Assembly: GCA_024635555.1 (NCBI GenBank)
Contig: JAGXIO010000204.1
Span: 1 to 43,408, forward strand
Reading direction: 5' to 3'
DNA length: 43,408 nt
Origin: Saccharicrinis sp.
Lineage (GTDB): Bacteria > Bacteroidota > Bacteroidia > Bacteroidales > Marinilabiliaceae
Position 1 is the stretch's first letter, and every line of letters begins with the position of its first letter. This document shows, one piece after another, positions 1 through 9,390 of the stretch. The notes beneath the pieces were generated by a model that worked only from the letters and a program-made list of their open reading frames with translations, was not told where the DNA came from and searched no databases. The translations under genes and the position numbers were made by a program.

Positions 1-82
1 GGGGTACGTAATACAGAAACAAGAAAAATAGTACAATAATGATTGCTAACAGGCCAAAAAACCCTAATCCTTCATTTATCAT
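1..82 (-). CDS. floA: Flotillin-like protein FloA, N-terminal fragment
   Basis: Partial gene: only the first 27 codons lie in the window and the rest runs off the left edge. The peptide starts MINEGLGFFG and continues as one hydrophobic segment ending in LYYVP, which matches the membrane hairpin at the start of bacterial flotillin-like FloA/YqfA proteins. These scaffold functional membrane microdomains. The start codon lies 4 bases after the nfeD stop, and nfeD-floA is a common gene pair in which the NfeD protein partners the flotillin. The call rests on the short N-terminus and the neighbour, so it is good but not certain. Confidence 0.75.
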   Translation of the reverse strand, partial: MINEGLGFFGLLAIIIVLFFLFLYYVP

Positions 83-86
83 GATA

Positions 87-554
87 TTAATATTTAGGTT
101 TAACGATTATATAAGTTTTAAAAACTTTTTTAACTTCAAGGGTGGTATTTTCATCTACAAATTCTCCAGGGCAATGGGCCTCTATTAATATGTTATTTAC
201 ATTGGCTTTTCCAACCGGGTTTAAGCGGGTAATAGCTACACCTATGTCGCCCACTTTGATGTCGTCGTCCTGTTTCACTTCTACCTTACTGTCCACCGAG
301 GTGTTTAGCATCAGTTTATTCCATGTTCCGGAACGTAAGGACCACACGATAACAAAGATTGTAACACCCAAGGTAGCTATTAACGTTAGGTTACCGCCAA
401 TGTTGCCAAATTGCTGATAGGACATAAATATGCCTACACCAATAAAAAGGACAGCTCCCAAACCTGCAAAGGTGATTCCCGGCAAAACAAAAAATTCCAG
501 GATAAGAAGAAATAAACCCAATAAGATGAGCAGTACAATTACAATGGTGTACAT
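87..554 (-). CDS. NfeD-like membrane protein
   Basis: 155-aa protein with about three hydrophobic segments (roughly residues 3-22, 27-45 and 53-72), then a soluble C-terminal domain of about 75 residues containing VGDIGVAITRLNPVGKANV. That is the small beta-barrel (OB-like) domain of the short NfeD family. Short NfeD proteins lack the N-terminal serine protease part and work with flotillins in membrane organisation, which fits the partial floA directly downstream. clpS lies 6 bases upstream on the same strand, so clpS, nfeD and floA are probably co-transcribed. The longest ORF start (554) is used; the peptide begins at once with the membrane segment, so no shorter start is likely. Confidence 0.85.
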   Translation of the reverse strand: MYTIVIVLLILLGLFLLILEFFVLPGITFAGLGAVLFIGVGIFMSYQQFGNIGGNLTLIATLGVTIFVIVWSLRSGTWNKLMLNTSVDSKVEVKQDDDIKVGDIGVAITRLNPVGKANVNNILIEAHCPGEFVDENTTLEVKKVFKTYIIVKPKY

Positions 555-560
555 ATCGCG

Positions 561-836
561 TTAATCAATTGAAACATTAAGATTCTTACTTTTTAAGCGA
601 TTTTGTAAAACTACTAAATCGTCCAACTCCCCAACTTTTACCTGACATTTACCTGTAAAATGCGTTAAAAAAGCACATTGCTCCGCTTGTATATCGTCAT
701 GGCCACAGACTTCACACAAGCAGTTGATCACATACTCAAACGAATTGACGTTGTCGTTATGCAAAACCAATAGTTTTTGGTTGCCGTTATTTTTGCTTAG
801 GCGACCACTTTCCCATTCTTTTCCGAAAGCTACCAT
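561..836 (-). CDS. clpS: ATP-dependent Clp protease adaptor ClpS
   Basis: 91-aa protein of the ClpS fold. The diagnostic stretch is LLVLHNDNVNSFEYVINCL (from about residue 23), equivalent to the HNDD...F...VL segment that forms the N-degron pocket of ClpS, followed by an acid-rich helix and a C-terminal strand. ClpS delivers substrates with destabilising N-terminal residues to ClpA/ClpC-ClpP. The second Asp of the usual HNDD motif is Asn here, and the region after QAEQCAFLTHFTGKC departs from the usual HHEGKG motif, so this is a divergent Bacteroidota-type ClpS. It sits between the TPR/SPOR gene and nfeD, with 6 bases to nfeD. Confidence 0.8.
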   Translation of the reverse strand: MVAFGKEWESGRLSKNNGNQKLLVLHNDNVNSFEYVINCLCEVCGHDDIQAEQCAFLTHFTGKCQVKVGELDDLVVLQNRLKSKNLNVSID

Positions 837-910
837 TTATCAAAATTTTACGTTGCAAAATAGCGAATTTAAATTAAAACATTGCTGTTATTAAAATATA
901 TCCTCAAATA

Positions 911-3430
911 TTAATTTTGTGGGATTGGGCTTAGCTTGCTTCCCTTAAAATAAACTACAAAGGCACCCTTAAAACCAGCCTCGATAACTCCCGGAATTCC
1001 TTTTTGTGCCTCCTCGTACGTTTTAAAACTTCCCGTAAAATATTTCGTAAGTCCACTCCCTTCAAGTTCAAGTGTAGATACCTCAGGTATTTTAATCAAT
1101 ACTTCGCGATTAGGCGCATTTTTAAATACCCCAATCTGAATTTTAAATACATCCTCTTTGGTAACATCAGCCGATTGCTGAAGGCTTTTGGAAACCTGTT
1201 CCGTCGATATCGGTCTGTTAACAACTAAATTCTCCGAGTGGGAGGTGACTTCATTCGTATCCTCTGGAATACCTATTGTTGCTTGTTCGATAATACCATC
1301 ACCAACTCTTTCCAGCGGATCCAAATTGCCATACATCCTGAGTGCTTTCTCTTGTTTTTCAATTCCTGCCCTTTTGATGGTACCCGCCTTTTCATATGAC
1401 TCCAAATTGAGTCCGGTGGGTTCGTCTAAAATATTTTTTGCTTCTCTAAAGTAGGCATTACCCTGCTGCGACATCTGTAAAATTTCTTTGCTGTTTGCTT
1501 CGTTTAAATTACGTGAAGCATCTTTTAGTTTTAAATAGTAAACGGGAAATTTCTTGTCCAACGATTTATGGTACAATCGGGTAGAGAGCATTTTAAGTTC
1601 TCTTGATTCTTTAATCATTTTTGACATCATCCCTTCGCCCTGAGCTGCATCGTTTAAACTATCTGCATTTTTAATTAATTCGGCCAATTTAAGCCCCTCC
1701 GTTTCTTCCACTTTTGAAGACTCCTCCATTAGCTTGGCCGATTCTAAATTTAAGATATTAGCCCAAACGTATAGGGAGTCGGCATACCGTAATGTTGCAA
1801 TATCGTTTGACGAAAATAGCTTTTTGTACATATTCTCTTGTTGCAAAAAATGTCGTTGAAACTCATCAGTAGAATGAAAAGTATATTTTTCGGGGATAAA
1901 TATTCCATCGAAATTTACAGACTTAACATTATCAATCCCTGTGGTATATATAGGGCGATAAGTACTCTGGCTAACTCTATTTTTAATCTCCTCCATCTCA
2001 CGTGTTCGGGCATACAGGTACTTTTCCTGTATTTCATCTTCAAGACTATAAACCTGATTTTCGAGAGCTAGAATTTCATTTACTATTTTATTTCTTTGAG
2101 TTTCATCATTAATATTTGAGTATCTAGATCTTTTGCCCTTCATCAACACACTCAAACTATCCATGCGGTGCTCTTTTTTATAGCCATCCTTAAAAAACTG
2201 AAGAGCTTCTGCACTAATGAAATCCTCAAACTTAGAATAAACGATGGTATCATTTATCTCAAACCTAATGAGTCCTTTATTTTTGTCTTTATCCTCGGCA
2301 GAGTATGTATTCCTTAGGTTTTTTCCATCCTTCTTTGTTCCATCAGGAGCAACTATCATTAACTTGGCCGACTCTGTTACCTGATTGGCGTTATCTGCCA
2401 TATTACGCACTTCGCTTCCATCCCATTTTATGGTATAAACCATTAAAGCATCCCCCCTTGTTTCGCGGTTTGATGCAAACCATGCTACTTGGTTAAACTC
2501 GTCGGAAACAAATAAAAAATCATCATCTGGAGAATTAAAGGGCACGCCCAAATTAATAGGCTCCAGGAAGCTTTGTGTTTCATTGTCGAAATATGCCTTA
2601 TACATGTCGTATCCGCCAAATCCACCGGGTCTGTCGGAAGCAAAATAGAAAGTAAAACCATCGGTGGCCATAAATGGAAAAGCATCGTTATGCTCTGAGT
2701 TTACCGGGTTACCCAATATTTTACTGTCGCCCCAGCCATCCAGCCATTTTTCCATTTTAAAGATACTCAAGCTATTTTGGGTATTTGCTGTCATGGCAAA
2801 ATATACCACGTCGCCTCTTTCCGTTTCGAACATTACATTATCCGGGTTTACCCCCGAGTCAAAAAAGTCACCATTTCGTCGCAATTTACCCACATCTTTT
2901 ACTGGACGATATTTCTCCAGCAACTTATTTTTAGTGATGGGTGATTTATCCAAAACAGTTAGTTCATATATCTTAGATGCCATCTTTCTGCTGTTTTCAC
3001 ATTGCACCAAATACAATTTGGCCTCCTCAATTTTATCATCATCAGCAGGAGCATTTTTTAAAAAAATAGTATAGTTAGCAATGGCTTCATCAAAACGATA
3101 GGAAAGTTGATGCGCCCTACCCAGATAAAAATATACATTTCGGCTAACTTTTTTTAGCTTGGCAAAATTCAAATTTTTAACGGCTTGCGGAATATCATCC
3201 CTATTGCTTATCAAGCATATACCCATATAAAAATTATACCCAGGGTCGGATGGGTACTTTTTTAAAAGATGAGCATATACCATTTGGGCATTTCCAAAAT
3301 CGCCAGCATCAATATATTCTAAGCCCTTTTTGGGTGTAAGCTCTGTTGGCTGCTGCGCCGATGTGGGGAGCCAACTCACCAAGGCAAGTATTCCTGTTAA
3401 AAAAAACAACTTATATAAAGATTTTATCAT
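911..3430 (-). CDS. TPR / PD40-repeat / SPOR-like envelope protein
   Basis: 839 aa with a Sec signal peptide (residues 1 to about 26, ending TSAQ). Order of domains: tetratricopeptide repeats at about 33-135 (repeated pattern of YxxAIANY and Y-L-G), then PD40/WD40-like beta-propeller repeats at about 205-340 (ASDRPGGFGGYDMYKA is a typical PD40 signature), a long charged helical region at about 440-700, and a C-terminal SPOR-like module at about 760-835 (FKIQIGVFKNAPN ... YFTGSFKTYEEAQ). The TPR plus PD40 start resembles PorE/OmpA-family T9SS accessory proteins, but the peptidoglycan-binding OmpA end is replaced by a SPOR-like end, which in other proteins binds denuded septal glycan. Likely periplasmic. 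Exact role unknown. A TAnnTTTG element lies 37 bases upstream. Confidence 0.75.
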   Translation of the reverse strand: MIKSLYKLFFLTGILALVSWLPTSAQQPTELTPKKGLEYIDAGDFGNAQMVYAHLLKKYPSDPGYNFYMGICLISNRDDIPQAVKNLNFAKLKKVSRNVYFYLGRAHQLSYRFDEAIANYTIFLKNAPADDDKIEEAKLYLVQCENSRKMASKIYELTVLDKSPITKNKLLEKYRPVKDVGKLRRNGDFFDSGVNPDNVMFETERGDVVYFAMTANTQNSLSIFKMEKWLDGWGDSKILGNPVNSEHNDAFPFMATDGFTFYFASDRPGGFGGYDMYKAYFDNETQSFLEPINLGVPFNSPDDDFLFVSDEFNQVAWFASNRETRGDALMVYTIKWDGSEVRNMADNANQVTESAKLMIVAPDGTKKDGKNLRNTYSAEDKDKNKGLIRFEINDTIVYSKFEDFISAEALQFFKDGYKKEHRMDSLSVLMKGKRSRYSNINDETQRNKIVNEILALENQVYSLEDEIQEKYLYARTREMEEIKNRVSQSTYRPIYTTGIDNVKSVNFDGIFIPEKYTFHSTDEFQRHFLQQENMYKKLFSSNDIATLRYADSLYVWANILNLESAKLMEESSKVEETEGLKLAELIKNADSLNDAAQGEGMMSKMIKESRELKMLSTRLYHKSLDKKFPVYYLKLKDASRNLNEANSKEILQMSQQGNAYFREAKNILDEPTGLNLESYEKAGTIKRAGIEKQEKALRMYGNLDPLERVGDGIIEQATIGIPEDTNEVTSHSENLVVNRPISTEQVSKSLQQSADVTKEDVFKIQIGVFKNAPNREVLIKIPEVSTLELEGSGLTKYFTGSFKTYEEAQKGIPGVIEAGFKGAFVVYFKGSKLSPIPQN

Positions 3431-3466
3431 ATCCGTAACTAAAAAACATTCTATTTAAATTATCCG

Positions 3467-3474
3467 CAAAATTA
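3467..3474 (-). promoter_or_regulatory. Probable -7 element of the TPR/SPOR gene
   Basis: Minus-strand TAATTTTG matches the Bacteroidota primary sigma factor -7 consensus TAnnTTTG, 37 bases from the start codon at 3430. No clear -33 TTTG is visible at the usual distance, so this is a weak call. Confidence 0.35.
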
Positions 3475-3602
3475 TAAAATTAAAACTAATTCTCTTTGAT
3501 AAACTTGTAAAACCCGACGAAACAACATATGTTTAATAGCCTGTAAACGAAGATGTTAATAAGTTTTTTGAACTAAGCTGTTCATAAATAGTTTTTAAGG
3601 GA

Positions 3603-3610
3603 TATATTTG
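3603..3610 (+). promoter_or_regulatory. Probable -7 element of bcp-recA
   Basis: TATATTTG fits the Bacteroidota -7 consensus TAnnTTTG. Transcription would start near 3617, leaving a leader of about 100 bases before bcp. No convincing -33 element. Confidence 0.45.
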
Positions 3611-3719
3611 TACATTAAAATTAGCAAAATGAAACGAGGCATGTTAGTTCTTCAGACGTAAATAGTTCTATTATTGTCGAGTTACATCGAATGCTTTAGA
3701 ATCAAATAATTAAAATGAG

Positions 3720-4187
3720 ATGAAGATTTTAAAAGAAGGTGACAAAGCCCCAAATTTTAGCGGCATCAATCAGAACGGCAAAACTTTAGCCTTAAGTGAT
3801 TTTAAAGGTGAAAAGGTAATTTTATATTTTTACCCCAAAGACAACACACCTGGATGCACAGCTGAATCGTGTAATTTGAATGAAAATTACAACGCCCTAA
3901 CAGACAAAGGCTTTGAAGTAATAGGGGTTAGCCCCGATAGTGCCGCGTCGCATTTAAAGTTTATTGCCAAATACGATTTGCAATTTAATTTGATTGCAGA
4001 TACCAATAATGAAATACTTGAGATGTACAATGCCTGGGGCCTTAAAAAGATGTATGGCAAAGAGTACATGGGCGTGCTACGAACAACCTTTATTATTAAC
4101 GGGGACGGGATTATTGAGAAAATAATTAACAAGGTGGACACAAAAGATCATACCCAACAAATATACAACGAACTAAACATAAACTAA
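3720..4187 (+). CDS. bcp: Thioredoxin-dependent thiol peroxidase (Bcp/PrxQ)
   Basis: 155-aa peroxiredoxin of the BCP/PrxQ class, which reduces hydrogen peroxide and organic hydroperoxides using thioredoxin. The active-site segment YPKDNTPGCTAESC gives peroxidatic Cys46 and resolving Cys51, the C-x4-C spacing of two-Cys PrxQ enzymes. The RTTFIING strand near residue 120 carries the conserved Arg. Length is normal for the family. Only 9 bases separate it from recA, so it is probably co-transcribed with recA, an arrangement that pairs oxidative defence with DNA repair. The leader upstream holds a TAnnTTTG element (3603-3610) and a 10-codon ORF (3629-3661). Confidence 0.95.
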   Translation: MKILKEGDKAPNFSGINQNGKTLALSDFKGEKVILYFYPKDNTPGCTAESCNLNENYNALTDKGFEVIGVSPDSAASHLKFIAKYDLQFNLIADTNNEILEMYNAWGLKKMYGKEYMGVLRTTFIINGDGIIEKIINKVDTKDHTQQIYNELNIN

Positions 4188-4196
4188 GGTATTAAG

Positions 4197-5204
4197 ATGG
4201 CAGAAAGACAAGAAATTAACAAGGAAAAGTTAAAGTCCCTACAGTTAACCATGGACAAAATTGACAAATCCTATGGCAAAGGTGCCATTATGAGAATGGG
4301 CGAAACTGCCGTTATGGATATTCCGGTTATTTCATCGGGATCCTTGTCGTTGGACATGGCAACAGGAGTGGGCGGTTTTCCCAGAGGAAGGGTAATTGAA
4401 ATTTACGGCCCCGAATCTTCGGGTAAAACCACTTTGGCCATACACGCCATAGCCGAAGCGCAGAAAACAGGAGGTATAGCGGCTTTTATCGACGCCGAAC
4501 ATGCTTTTGACCGTTTTTATGCAGAGAAGTTAGGGGTTGATATCGAGAACCTGTTAATTTCGCAGCCCGATAACGGCGAGCAAGCACTGGAAATAACCGA
4601 ACAGCTAATACGCTCTTCGGCCATTGATATTATTGTAATTGACTCGGTTGCAGCCCTTACCCCAAAAGCAGAGATAGAAGGCGAAATGGGTGATTCCAGA
4701 ATGGGACTACAAGCCCGTTTGATGTCGCAGGCATTGAGGAAGTTAACTTCCACCATCAACAAAACCAATACCTGCTGTATATTCATAAACCAGCTTAGGG
4801 AAAAGATAGGCGTAATGTTTGGTAATCCCGAAACAACAACTGGTGGAAACGCACTTAAATTTTATGCCTCCTTAAGGTTAGATATACGCAGAGTTTCGCA
4901 GATTAAAGACGGCGAAGATGTTGTAGGAAACCATACCCGTGTAAAAGTGGTGAAAAACAAAGTGGCTCCTCCGTTCCGAAAAGCTGAGTTTGACATTATG
5001 TACGGCGAGGGTATTTCGAAGGTAGGCGAAATACTTGATTTAGGCGTTGAGAAAGAAATCATCAAAAAAAGTGGCTCTTGGTTTAGCTATGGCGAAACAA
5101 AACTAGGACAGGGTCGCGAAGCCGTTAAATTGGTTATTAAGGATAATCCGGAATTGATGGACGAACTGGAACATAAAATAATTGAAGCAAACAAAAAAGT
5201 TTAG
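4197..5204 (+). CDS. recA: Recombinase RecA
   Basis: 335-aa RecA with all core motifs: Walker A GPESSGKT at residues 71-78, the Walker B strand [11 protein letters not shown], loop L1 with [14 protein letters not shown], loop L2 with the [21 protein letters not shown] signature, and the C-terminal helical domain. It catalyses strand exchange and promotes LexA-type autocleavage. The short acidic tail seen in some RecA proteins is missing (it ends IIEANKKV), normal for many Bacteroidota. It follows bcp by 9 bases and ends at a strong hairpin terminator. No SOS-box-like site was identified upstream. Confidence 0.99.
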   Translation: MAERQEINKEKLKSLQLTMDKIDKSYGKGAIMRMGETAVMDIPVISSGSLSLDMATGVGGFPRGRVIEIYGPESSGKTTLAIHAIAEAQKTGGIAAFIDAEHAFDRFYAEKLGVDIENLLISQPDNGEQALEITEQLIRSSAIDIIVIDSVAALTPKAEIEGEMGDSRMGLQARLMSQALRKLTSTINKTNTCCIFINQLREKIGVMFGNPETTTGGNALKFYASLRLDIRRVSQIKDGEDVVGNHTRVKVVKNKVAPPFRKAEFDIMYGEGISKVGEILDLGVEKEIIKKSGSWFSYGETKLGQGREAVKLVIKDNPELMDELEHKIIEANKKV

Positions 5205-5216
5205 TTCTATAAAATT

Positions 5217-5253
5217 AATGCGAAACAAGGATTAACCCTTGTTTCGCATTTTA
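5217..5253. terminator. Bidirectional intrinsic terminator between recA and the MCP gene
   Basis: A 14-bp perfect stem (5217-5230 paired with 5237-5250, loop ATTAAC) is flanked by a T-rich run on the plus side and an A/T-rich run on the minus side. The MCP stop codon starts at 5251, directly against the stem, so one hairpin ends both convergent transcripts. Confidence 0.85.
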
Positions 5254-6828
5254 TTTTAATCTGAAAAATTTAATAGTATCACTTAGTAGATCCGCTTGAC
5301 GAGCCAGTTCCTCGGAACCCGAGGCCAGCTCCTCGGAAGATGCGGCATTTTGTGATGTAATAGCCACAAGCTCTTGCACAGCATTGTTAATTTGTTCGGT
5401 TCCCACCCCTTGCTCCTTACTCGAAACGCTAATCTCATTAACACGTTCCACCGTTTGCTTAACATCAGGTAACAGTCCTGTTAGGTTTTGCCACGATTCT
5501 TCTACCGAATGAAGGCTTGTAGAAGTCAGTGCATCTATCTCACCTGCTGCTCTTTTGGTAAAATCTGATAACTTTCTAACCTCTGCTGCCACCACTGCAA
5601 ACCCCCTGCCATACTGCCCGGCTCTGGCGGCTTCTACCGCAGCATTCAATGCTAACAAATTAGTTTGGGTGGCGATTTCATTAATTATATTTGATTTATT
5701 CTTGATCTCCTGCATCGACTCCAAGTTGATCTTCATTGTTTTTTGCAATAAGTCGAGCCCCTTTTCGATCACAATGGTGCTGCCTTCCACTTCCTTGGCA
5801 TTCTCAGTGTTCGACATAATATTGGAAACCATCTCTTCTACCGATGACGATATCTCCTCTGTGGATGCAGCCTGTTGACTAGCTCCTTGCGATAAATGCT
5901 CCGCTGCATTACTCATTTGAGAACTAGCCAGATTAACATTAGCCGATCCTTCAACCACTTCACCAATAACCTCCTTTAACTTTTCTATGGTTATAGAAAG
6001 AGCCTTTTGCAGGGTTCCTATTTCATCTGTTCTGTTGTATGCGAAACCAATACTGAGATCTCCTGTTGACAACATCTCCGATTTCCTGGCCAACTCAACA
6101 ATTGGTTTAGAAAAGCTCCTACCAAAGACTACCGCAGCCATCGCAGCTAATATCAATATCCCTATTGTTATCATCGCCATCCATAACAAAAGATTACGTA
6201 AGCGCGTCATCTCCTGCGCCCTCTCCCGATTGACGTGCGCACTAATCTCATCGACATAATTACCTGTACCTATTACCCAATCAAAAGGTTTAAAATACAA
6301 CGAATAACTTCGTTTAGGCGATGCCTCCGTTTCTCCTTTCTTAGGGAACCAATATTCCGTATATCCACCGCCCCCTTTTGCGGCGTTAATGATATCTTTA
6401 ATCATATACTTGCCTTTGGCATCCTGAAAGTTTAAACGGTTCTTACCTTCGGCATCCCCTCCAAGGAACACCACATTGGTACCGTCGCCTTTGTCTATCC
6501 AAAAGTAACCATCTTGGTCGTAACTTAGGGAGCGGACCAAATCTGCTGCCTGAAGCTTTGCTTCTTCTTCAGTAAATCTGCCGTTCAAATAATTTTGGTA
6601 CACCCCATTTATTAAACTATAGGCAGTTTCCACTTCGTATCGGATGGATTTGTCATAATCTTTGTTCATCAAGAGCTCCAAGGCATCCAATCGCACTAAT
6701 TCGGCCCTGTACGACAAAATTCCAAACGGAACTGCAATAGACAATGCCATTACAACAATCAACGTCAAAACAACAGAAATTATCCTTCCCGTAATCGACT
6801 TTAATTCGAATAATCTAATTTTACTCAC
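5251..6828 (-). CDS. Methyl-accepting chemotaxis protein (Cache-HAMP-MCP)
   Basis: 525 aa. TM1 at about 14-36, a periplasmic single Cache domain (sCache_2 type, DQDGYFWI then GYTEYWFPKKGE and FDWVIGTGNYVDEI) at about 45-195, TM2 at about 211-235, HAMP at about 236-290, and the MCP signalling hairpin whose conserved tip includes EIATQTNLLALNAAVEAARAG. It would sense a small ligand outside the membrane and control CheA. No CheR/CheB-binding pentapeptide is present at the C-terminus (it ends FFRLK). No che, flagellar or gliding genes are near, so this is an orphan receptor and its output cannot be told from context. Confidence 0.92.
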   Translation of the reverse strand: MSKIRLFELKSITGRIISVVLTLIVVMALSIAVPFGILSYRAELVRLDALELLMNKDYDKSIRYEVETAYSLINGVYQNYLNGRFTEEEAKLQAADLVRSLSYDQDGYFWIDKGDGTNVVFLGGDAEGKNRLNFQDAKGKYMIKDIINAAKGGGGYTEYWFPKKGETEASPKRSYSLYFKPFDWVIGTGNYVDEISAHVNRERAQEMTRLRNLLLWMAMITIGILILAAMAAVVFGRSFSKPIVELARKSEMLSTGDLSIGFAYNRTDEIGTLQKALSITIEKLKEVIGEVVEGSANVNLASSQMSNAAEHLSQGASQQAASTEEISSSVEEMVSNIMSNTENAKEVEGSTIVIEKGLDLLQKTMKINLESMQEIKNKSNIINEIATQTNLLALNAAVEAARAGQYGRGFAVVAAEVRKLSDFTKRAAGEIDALTSTSLHSVEESWQNLTGLLPDVKQTVERVNEISVSSKEQGVGTEQINNAVQELVAITSQNAASSEELASGSEELARQADLLSDTIKFFRLK

Positions 6829-7178
6829 CTGTTATTTCTTTTTAATATACTGTATTTGCACATATACTCCATTTTGATGTAAAAGGTTATCAGCCGATAA
6901 GTATCTTTTTTTGTTTGCAAAATAACAACTACTATCTAAATGATAGGTAATTACCATCAATAAAAAACAAATAGAGTCTTTGGTGAAGTTTATGATAATT
7001 TAACAAATGGCTCGAATAACACCCTCAATACAAGCCGTTATTAACGCCATACCTTATGTTATAAAAAACAAATCCAAATGAAAATTATTGATGTCTTATT
7101 TTCATCATCAAAACTTGCAACTGAACCAAACAGGTTATAAATTGCCATCCTAAATTTTTTCTCCTAATAAAATACATC
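6829..7178. other. Divergent intergenic region (MCP / S9 peptidase)
   Basis: 350 AT-rich bases with no gene. It contains a perfect 10-base palindrome GGTAATTACC at 6946-6955, bordered by TGAT on one side and ATCA on the other, about 120 bases upstream of the MCP start. It could be an operator. No clean TAnnTTTG promoter pair was found for either gene. Confidence 0.4.
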
Positions 7179-9260
7179 ATGAAGTTATATTATTTGCCTT
7201 TGATTATGCTGGTGCTAGTATCGTGTTCGTTGAACAACAAAAATACAGGAGAAGGCTATAGCAACAAAAACCTACAACTCACGAATAATAAGCTGAGTCC
7301 TGAACTTATTTGGCAACTCGGAAGGGTAGGCAATGTATCCGTTTCGCCCGACCAAAAAACGGTGTTATATACCCTGACTTACACCAACATCGAAGAAAAC
7401 AAATCATATACTGACATTCACAAAATAGATATTGAGACGGGTGAAAAGAACCAAATTACCGATTCAAAACTCAACGAATCGAGTGTAAGCTGGTCGCCTG
7501 ATGGAAACAAAATAACTTTTCTTTCGGCTGAATCAGGTGACAACCAACTTTGGGAAATGAACACTGAGGGCTCAGGCAAAAAGCAAATTACAAATATTGA
7601 AGAGGGAATTACGGGTTATGCTTATTCGCCCGACATGAAACAACTGGCATTTACCGCTCAGGTAAAATTAGATGGTGATATCCATGATTTATATCCCGAC
7701 CTACCTCTTGCGGATGCCCGTATCGAAAATGACCTAATGTATCGCCATTGGGACAGTTGGGAAGATGGTTATTACAGCCATATTTTTGTGACTGAGCTTA
7801 ATAACACCCCAATCACAGATTCTTATATTGATATAATGGAAGGCGAAAAATTTGACTCTCCTCTTAATCCTTTTGGTGGGATGGAACAAATAGCATGGAC
7901 ACCCGACTCAAAAAACATTGCATATACCTGCAAAAAATTATCAGGTAAGGAATATGCCGTATCAACCAATGCCGACATCTATCTTTACAATCTGGCGGAC
8001 AAAACCACCCAAAACCTAACAGATGGAATGGCAGGCTATGATATTAATCCCATATTTTCATCAGATGGCAAATACATGGCTTGGGAAAGTATGGAAAGAG
8101 ATGGTTACGAGGCCGATAAAAACAGGTTGTTTTTGATGGATATGTCCACAAGAGAAAAAAAAGACTTATCAGCAGGTTTCGACCAAAATGTGGGAGCCCT
8201 TAATTGGAGTTCGCAAAACGATAGGATTTGGTTTACAAGTAATCATCAGGGTCCAGAGCAAATATATAATGTGAGCATTGCCTCAGGTACCGTTAACCAA
8301 ATAAGTAGAGGTCAACAGAACTATACAGCTGTGTATCCCGCCGGAAATCAGCTTATAGCTACCAAAACGACGATGAATTATCCCACCGAAATTTTTGCGG
8401 TGAATATTGAGACCGGTCAAGACAAGGAATTGTCATATACAAATAAAGTAGTATTCGACCAGTTAGAATTGGGTAAAATTGAGAGCCGTTGGATTGCTAC
8501 TACCGACAACAAACAGATGCAAACTTGGGTGATTTATCCACCCAACTTCGATCCCAACAAAAAATATCCTACCTTATTATATTGTCAGGGAGGGCCACAA
8601 AGTACCGTGAGCCAGTTTTGGAGTCTGCGCTGGAACTTTCAGCTAATGGCAGCCAATGGTTACATCGTAGTTGCACCTAATCGCAGGGGATTGCCGGGCT
8701 TTGGACAAGAATGGAACGAGCAGATAAGTGGCGACTACGGGGGACAAAACATGAAGGACTATCTGAGTGCCATTGATGCGCTAGCCAAGGAACCTTTTGT
8801 TGACGAAGATAAACTGGGTGCCATAGGTGCTAGTTATGGGGGTTTTTCGGTTTATTGGCTGGCCGGCAACCACAACAAGCGCTTCAAGGCTTTTGTATCG
8901 CACTGCGGCATCTTTAATTTTGAACAGATGTACTCCACAACCGAAGAAATGTTTTTTGTAAACTTTGATATGAAAGGTGCCTACTGGGATAAAGACAATC
9001 AGGTAGCACAAAACTCTTATGCCAACTCGCCCCATAAATTTGTGGGTAATTGGGATACCCCAATTTTAGTGATACATGGCCAAAAAGATTTCAGGATTCC
9101 TTATACCCAAGGGATGGGTGCTTACAACTCCGCCAAACTGAGAGGAGTACCCGCCCGCTTTTTATTTTTTCCAGAAGAAAGTCATTGGGTACTATCGCCA
9201 CAAAACGGAATACTTTGGCACAGGGAATTTTTTAGATGGTTGGATGCGTATTTGAAATGA
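7179..9260 (+). CDS. S9-family prolyl oligopeptidase lipoprotein
   Basis: 693 aa. N-terminal lipoprotein signal with lipobox LVSC (Cys16), then a seven-bladed beta-propeller built of PD40-like repeats (VSWSPDGNKITFLSAES and similar; about 50-420), then an alpha/beta hydrolase domain. The catalytic triad can be read directly: Ser552 in GASYGG, Asp637 in HGQKDFRIP and His669 in EESHW. The S9 family cleaves oligopeptides, often after proline or as DPP/acylaminoacyl-peptidases. The lipid anchor puts it in the periplasm or on the outer membrane, where it would trim imported or self-derived peptides. The exact subfamily (S9A/B/C) cannot be set by eye, though GASYGG and the length suit S9C/DPP5-like enzymes. 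Transcribed alone. Confidence 0.92.
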   Translation: MKLYYLPLIMLVLVSCSLNNKNTGEGYSNKNLQLTNNKLSPELIWQLGRVGNVSVSPDQKTVLYTLTYTNIEENKSYTDIHKIDIETGEKNQITDSKLNESSVSWSPDGNKITFLSAESGDNQLWEMNTEGSGKKQITNIEEGITGYAYSPDMKQLAFTAQVKLDGDIHDLYPDLPLADARIENDLMYRHWDSWEDGYYSHIFVTELNNTPITDSYIDIMEGEKFDSPLNPFGGMEQIAWTPDSKNIAYTCKKLSGKEYAVSTNADIYLYNLADKTTQNLTDGMAGYDINPIFSSDGKYMAWESMERDGYEADKNRLFLMDMSTREKKDLSAGFDQNVGALNWSSQNDRIWFTSNHQGPEQIYNVSIASGTVNQISRGQQNYTAVYPAGNQLIATKTTMNYPTEIFAVNIETGQDKELSYTNKVVFDQLELGKIESRWIATTDNKQMQTWVIYPPNFDPNKKYPTLLYCQGGPQSTVSQFWSLRWNFQLMAANGYIVVAPNRRGLPGFGQEWNEQISGDYGGQNMKDYLSAIDALAKEPFVDEDKLGAIGASYGGFSVYWLAGNHNKRFKAFVSHCGIFNFEQMYSTTEEMFFVNFDMKGAYWDKDNQVAQNSYANSPHKFVGNWDTPILVIHGQKDFRIPYTQGMGAYNSAKLRGVPARFLFFPEESHWVLSPQNGILWHREFFRWLDAYLK

Positions 9261-9337
9261 TATCCGCAATACCTTCTCTATTGCGATAGGTCAATAAAAA
9301 ATATCTAAACATGTTACTATGTTACTTGTTTAGTAAC
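9261..9337 (+). other. Two inverted repeats between S9 peptidase and phosphoesterase genes
   Basis: A hairpin at 9261-9288 (CGCAATA / TATTGCG core, with TAT/ATA extension and one bulged C) directly follows the peptidase stop and may act as a weak terminator, although there is no adjacent T-tract. A second inverted repeat, GTTACTA / TAGTAAC (9313-9319 and 9331-9337), lies 54 bases before the phosphoesterase start and could be an operator. Confidence 0.35.
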
Positions 9338-9390
9338 TACAAATATTGCCGTATGGCTAATTTTAATTATCAACAACTCATTAATAACCA

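Noticed and set aside
2664-3074. 136-aa plus-strand ORF inside the TPR/PD40 gene
   Set aside because: Shadow of the real gene; no family resemblance, no promoter.
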